From: Tethya wilhelma
Taxonomy: Eukaryota > Porifera > Demospongiae > Tethyida > Tethyidae
Direction: 5' to 3'
NCBI GenBank assembly: GCA_964030475.1
Contig: CAXIPT010000002.1
Location: forward strand, 5,854,161 to 5,918,160
DNA: 64,000 nt
Shown here: positions 59,860-64,000 of the stretch, piece after piece
How positions within the stretch are numbered: the first letter of the stretch is position 1
Layout of the letters: the number at the start of each line of letters is the position of its first letter
Program-made: the position numbers and the translations under genes
The notes under the pieces: model-generated
Databases searched by the model: none
Told to the model about the DNA's origin: nothing
What the model saw: the letters and a program-made list of their open reading frames with translations, nothing else

Positions 59860-62701
59860 CTAATCATTTTCGTCAAGCAAATCAAAAAGTTGTCTATCAA
59901 TAGTATCAGAATCTTGATTAATGACATGTCTCTGTTCACTTGGAGTAAGACCAGGTGATTTATCTAGCTGTTCATCACTGTCTGAATCTAGAATGATATA
60001 CAGAGTACAATAAAAGTTATACAAAATTAATAATAATTATTATTATTGATTATACATACCTTTCACTTTAGTTTGTACTGCAATTGAATAGAGATAATCA
60101 TATAGTCTTTCCTCCACTTGATTTGTAGTCTGGACCTTGTTCTGATTGTGGTGCACATTCTCATGTTGAGTACCAGTTTCACCATTGCTTTTAACCTCAG
60201 TTGTAGAATTTGTTAAATGGACAGCTATGTGAGGATATTTCTGTTCTAACACAGCAAGTTTGTTATTAAGCTGTGTTAGTTGATGTTTCATTGCTTGGCT
60301 GTCCTAAATTTGAACAAAAAACCGACCATAAACTATGTACATCTTGTATTCGAATTATAATTATGGTAGTTAACCTGTAAGCATTCATTCAATTTGTCAG
60401 ATAAGGAAACTTCATCAGTGTTTTCTGCAGGTACTAGTGGTGTTTCTAAAACAGATAATCCCTGATAATACATTGATTGATACTTATTGTGAATTAACCA
60501 GGATTTATCCTTACCTTCACTGATTACAGGGTTGGTATCTTCTTGTTTCAAGATAGGTTCTTTTAGGAAACCACACTCTGTCAATATGTGCCTCCTCTTT
60601 TTCTCAAGGCCCTACATAGTGAGGTACATGATCAACATGAAACTTACAAGCCTACCATACTCATTAACTCTACATATAATTAAAATCATATGACATTATA
60701 TAATGTATACGTAGAAGAGTAAGCATCACATGCTTGATACATGCAGATAAGCAAGGAGAGAGCCTGGTGTGATGTAGTTAATTTGAATGTCATTTTCCTT
60801 AATTGGAGTGGCATGTACAGTACCACAAGCAGAACTGAATAGACTAAACTACCAGAAAACCATATGTGGTTCTTTTTTAATTAAGCTTAGAACTTATCCT
60901 TCATGATTATAATTATACTCATGCAATAATATTTGTGATTGTCAGTTTATCGGTTTGCTTTGTTGATCGAGGCCTGATAGAAAGATCAAGACTGAACTCT
61001 GAACTCTGAACTGAAAGGGTATGTAGTATACTTCTGCAGTCAAATTGGCATTCACTAGAGACTAAATTAGCCTCGTCCCCAGGCCCTCTGCGTGCTAGAC
61101 TATTGCTGATTTATTACGTTGATGATCATTACTGGACAATTTTATTCAAGCATGCTAAAAAATTAAGAAAATCAATGGTAAAGATTGTCAACATAATAAT
61201 TGCACGCAGAAGGCCTGGGAAGGCCTGGGAACGAGGCTAAGACTATATACTTAATGTCCTTGGTCTTTTTTAATCACTCTCTCATTGTTCATAGACTGGC
61301 TTGTGCCACCTTAGGTCCTATCTCACATCTCCCTTGGCATCCAACATAATACACATGATTTACCAGGCTCTCCCTTACTTTTGAAACATTTGCAAAGGAG
61401 GAGCCTGAGGCTACTAGTGGAGAGTCTTTATTAGAACAAGTCAATCTACCTTGAATTTAGAAAAAATTTCTAAGCAAACACAATACATGTACCTGGTATG
61501 TAATTTCTTCACTATAAAATTCTTGCTCAGCTTTATCCCACTCCTTTAGTTGCTTGTCAGACAACAGATGGTAAACTAAAATTTAATAAAGAGACAAAGT
61601 AATAATTAGATCATAACACATTAACTTATCGCCAATTTGAACTACATTAATTACTACTTGCTGCACTATTGGCACTCAAAGCTGAGTCAGCAAAACAGAT
61701 GGCTCAGACGCTTTCATGCCTCCCCTGGTTGGAACGAAATATATATAGGGATCACATGAAGAGCTTTACTGCAACCCTTTTCTGTTGCCCCAGCAACTTT
61801 TATTAATGTACACAAAGAAAATTGTTGATTATAGAAAAAAGATTGTTGACTCAAAATTTTTGTTATTAGACTAAGTGTGATATAATCCCTATAGGTTGAC
61901 CAAATATGCTAAAGAAATATAATATAAAAATCTTGCCTTGCATGGCACCAGTGAAACAAGCCAGGGGGGTGTCAAGCCAGATGACATACTTGCAAGTACT
62001 TGGTTCACTGGCATTGTGCACTCGAGTGACTGTACTGCAGTTGAACATTACCTATTATGTAAATATACATGTACTACATGTGTTTATACATATTAAGTAT
62101 ATGTGTTAGCCTTAATTGCAAAACCAGTCCCTTGGCACTTATTTCTTAAGTTGCCTTAGTATAAATATATTATGAAAGAGAAATGGACACACAAGTTAGC
62201 CCAACAGCAATCCACTAAAATAATTATAGTATTTACTCAAGTGTTAGAATGTGATTTGAGCCTTGATTGTTGAACACACAAATAATGGGAATCACAATAA
62301 TGTACCCATTCTTATGTTTCATACACTTGCTAAAAATAAAAAACTGTATAGGACTATCTTTATTATTGAATTGGTTCCTACATCTCACATGAATTTAAGA
62401 TTACCTTTACTTCTCTATCCAATGAGCCACACGGTTCCCCCATTGTAAAATACATGCCAGCAAAAGTGTCATTGGTAAAAAGCCATTCATACCAAACTCT
62501 AAAATTATATATGTATATATTATAAACAAAACACATGTAAAACAAATTAATATAATAAAGAGACTGACCCAAGAACACCATGAAATGAGCTCCAACCAGA
62601 TCTTCCTTCATTTTGAGTCACATTTTGAAACGGACATACTTCATAGTTGTATCTGCAAACAATAATTATTACAATCCATTTTATATGGTAGTCGTTTTGT
62701 C

Positions 62702-62739
<38 letters not shown>

Positions 62740-64000
62740 CCAACTATATCTCAAGAACAACAGCTCCAGTCTTCAAAAGCAGCATACCAAGGTAAAAATA
62801 ATCAAGATTATCTAAAAGAATTACACAAGGAATTCAAAAAAGTTGTAGTTCCTGCTTTTCAGCATCTTCGAGCACTAAGCTTCGAGGCCACACCCATAAG
62901 GCCATACAGCATAATTATATTATAAGCTGTCCTTTTCAATTGCGAACCTTCAAAACTATGTCTTCTTGGATTTATACTAACTTAGGAGAGTCTCTATACT
63001 CTGTCTGAGCTGAGTTGGCCATCTGGTTGACTGTCCATGTGTTGAATGTGAAGAATGCGCAGCGCAATAAACTAAGTGCACGTGAGCTCTACAAATACTC
63101 TACGTAAATGTCGTATGATGCAAAGGTGAGACCAAGCATCAATTAGAAAGAACGTTAAACGGCTTGCATTGCTTTGTATGGAGAGTTTTGTTTCTCCAAG
63201 TTTCAAGAAGAGCAGCAAAGTACTCTTTATATTATGTTATTTGGGTTAGAGAGCTGAGCAGATTCATCCAAGTCCTACCCAATTTGCATTTTCTGTTCGT
63301 GAGTTATTCGCGCAAAAGTGAGTGCCAACTCAGCTCAGACAGAGTATAGTATCCACAGACTTGCAATAAGTCACCATGCATTCTGTATGAAGAAAAGTGG
63401 TAGCAAAACCATTACAAATGGCAAAAATTAGTCAACTATCTTTTTCTCCAGGGTAGTATATAGTATGCTAATAGCACAGGACACAGTTAATCTCTTTAGT
63501 TTCTTCATGAGTGAAAAGGACAGCTTCTCATTGACTCTAAGAGCTAAAAATGGATCAAAGGGCAAGCTTGGGTGATTTTGACCACAACACCCTAACCATG
63601 TCCAACCACGACGTGCATGTGATTAAAATCTTCCAGGCTCTTTCTCTCTCCATTTGCACGCAGAAAATAATTTGCGTGCAGAAAAAAATTAGCTGGAGGG
63701 AGCCTGGTTCGAGGCTACATCGATCCCAGCCACATCTACAAGAAATTGTTACAGATTCAGAACATGGCAGTCCCACAACACAGAATAACAATTAAGGACA
63801 AAATCTCACTTGTTTTCAGATCCTTTGAAACATGTTCCATTCAATAGTTGCAAGTGATGAGGACCTGTTAGACAAAGTATGTATGAATGTATACAATGTC
63901 AATTGATTAGCACTCCCCTGACACAGTAGATACAGGAACAAAGCACCTGTAACATCCGCTGGTTTGGCTCTTAAGGTCAGCTTTTGTGAACTATAGTAAG
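59860..64000 (-). CDS. GNPTG: GNPTG, gamma subunit of GlcNAc-1-phosphotransferase (5' end off window)
   Basis: Golgi protein that assists tagging of lysosomal enzymes with mannose-6-phosphate, partner of GNPTAB. Exons in coding order: about 64000-63947 (partial), 63864-63810, 62652-62569, 62498-62405, 62051-61949, 61575-61493, 60611-60375, 60303-60060, 59987-59860; phases agree at every junction. The MRH lectin-like domain is clear: GTCFKGSENKYNYEVCPF, QNVTQNE, VWYEWLFTNDTFAGM, EPCGS, then NASEPSTCKYVIWLDTPLAC. This follows GNPTG closely (YEFCPFHNVTQHE; EPSTCVYALTFETPLVC) rather than OS-9 or glucosidase II beta. After it comes the DMAP-like part (SDKQLKEWDKAEQEFYSEEI, ILTECGFLKEP) and an acidic tail ending DLLDEND. 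The signal peptide exon lies right of the window. Confidence 0.92.
61068..61239. mobile_element. Hairpin MITE family D, copy 3, with 9-bp TSD
   Basis: TAGCCTCGTCCCCAGGCCC...CCTGGGAACGAGGCTA in a GNPTG intron. The flanks AGACTAAAT (61059-61067) and AGACTATAT (61240-61248) look like a 9-bp target duplication with one mismatch. The right arm has a short internal duplication of GGAAGGCCT. Confidence 0.8.
62996..63348. mobile_element. TIR element in GNPTG intron
   Basis: TATACTCTGTCTGAGCTGAG at the left is matched by its reverse complement CTCAGCTCAGACAGAGTATA at the right, 25 bp in all, about 350 bp apart. No transposase ORF. Confidence 0.75.

Noticed and set aside
62707..62925. Plus-strand ORF with a lysine-rich stretch inside a GNPTG intron
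   Set aside because: Starts in a microsatellite, no recognisable domain, no supporting splice partners.

Overview
The window is animal nuclear DNA: intron-rich genes with GT-AG junctions, long CA/CT microsatellites, many short hairpin transposons and a few assembly gaps. The organism is probably a demosponge. I infer this from small introns, tight gene spacing, metazoan-type genes (PLXDC, GNPTG, WRN) and a Cys-rich multi-pass membrane protein that resembles, from memory, a sponge-expanded family. No species can be assigned.

Layout from left to right. (1) 306-13676, minus: a giant coiled-coil scaffold of the AKAP9/pericentrin type; its 3' end is off the left edge. (2) 14033-15493, plus: an intronless PP2C phosphatase of the PPM1H/J/M group, divergent from the first gene across a 356-bp shared promoter. 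(3) 16226-25561, plus: a complete 13-exon PLXDC (plexin-domain-containing) receptor gene. (4) 25926-25989, plus: an orphan signal-peptide exon behind a TATA box. (5) 26-32 kb: transposon-rich, with an inverted copy of WRN exons at 30342-31120. (6) 32571-38127, minus: a second PLXDC gene, tail-to-tail with the first, with exons 4-13 intact and exons 1-3 not found. (7) 38.4-44 kb: a block of interspersed and foldback repeats. (8) 44079-59538, plus: a 31-exon Werner-type RecQ helicase without the exonuclease domain, whose HRDC domain is encoded twice in tandem. (9) 53437-55224, minus: an intronless multi-pass membrane protein gene nested in a WRN intron. (10) 59860-64000, minus: GNPTG, the gamma subunit of GlcNAc-1-phosphotransferase, convergent with WRN and missing its 5' end at the right edge.

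The genes are unrelated neighbours: centrosome/Golgi scaffold, phosphatase, two surface receptors, DNA helicase, lysosomal-enzyme tagging. The noteworthy material lies in local rearrangement: the 715-bp tandem duplication that gives WRN two HRDC domains in frame, the inverted partial WRN copy about 27 kb away, a converted exon shared by the two PLXDC paralogues, and several TIR elements with apparent 9-bp target duplications. I joined exons by eye from splice sites, reading phase and family knowledge; the WRN, PLXDC-A and GNPTG models close in frame at every junction checked.
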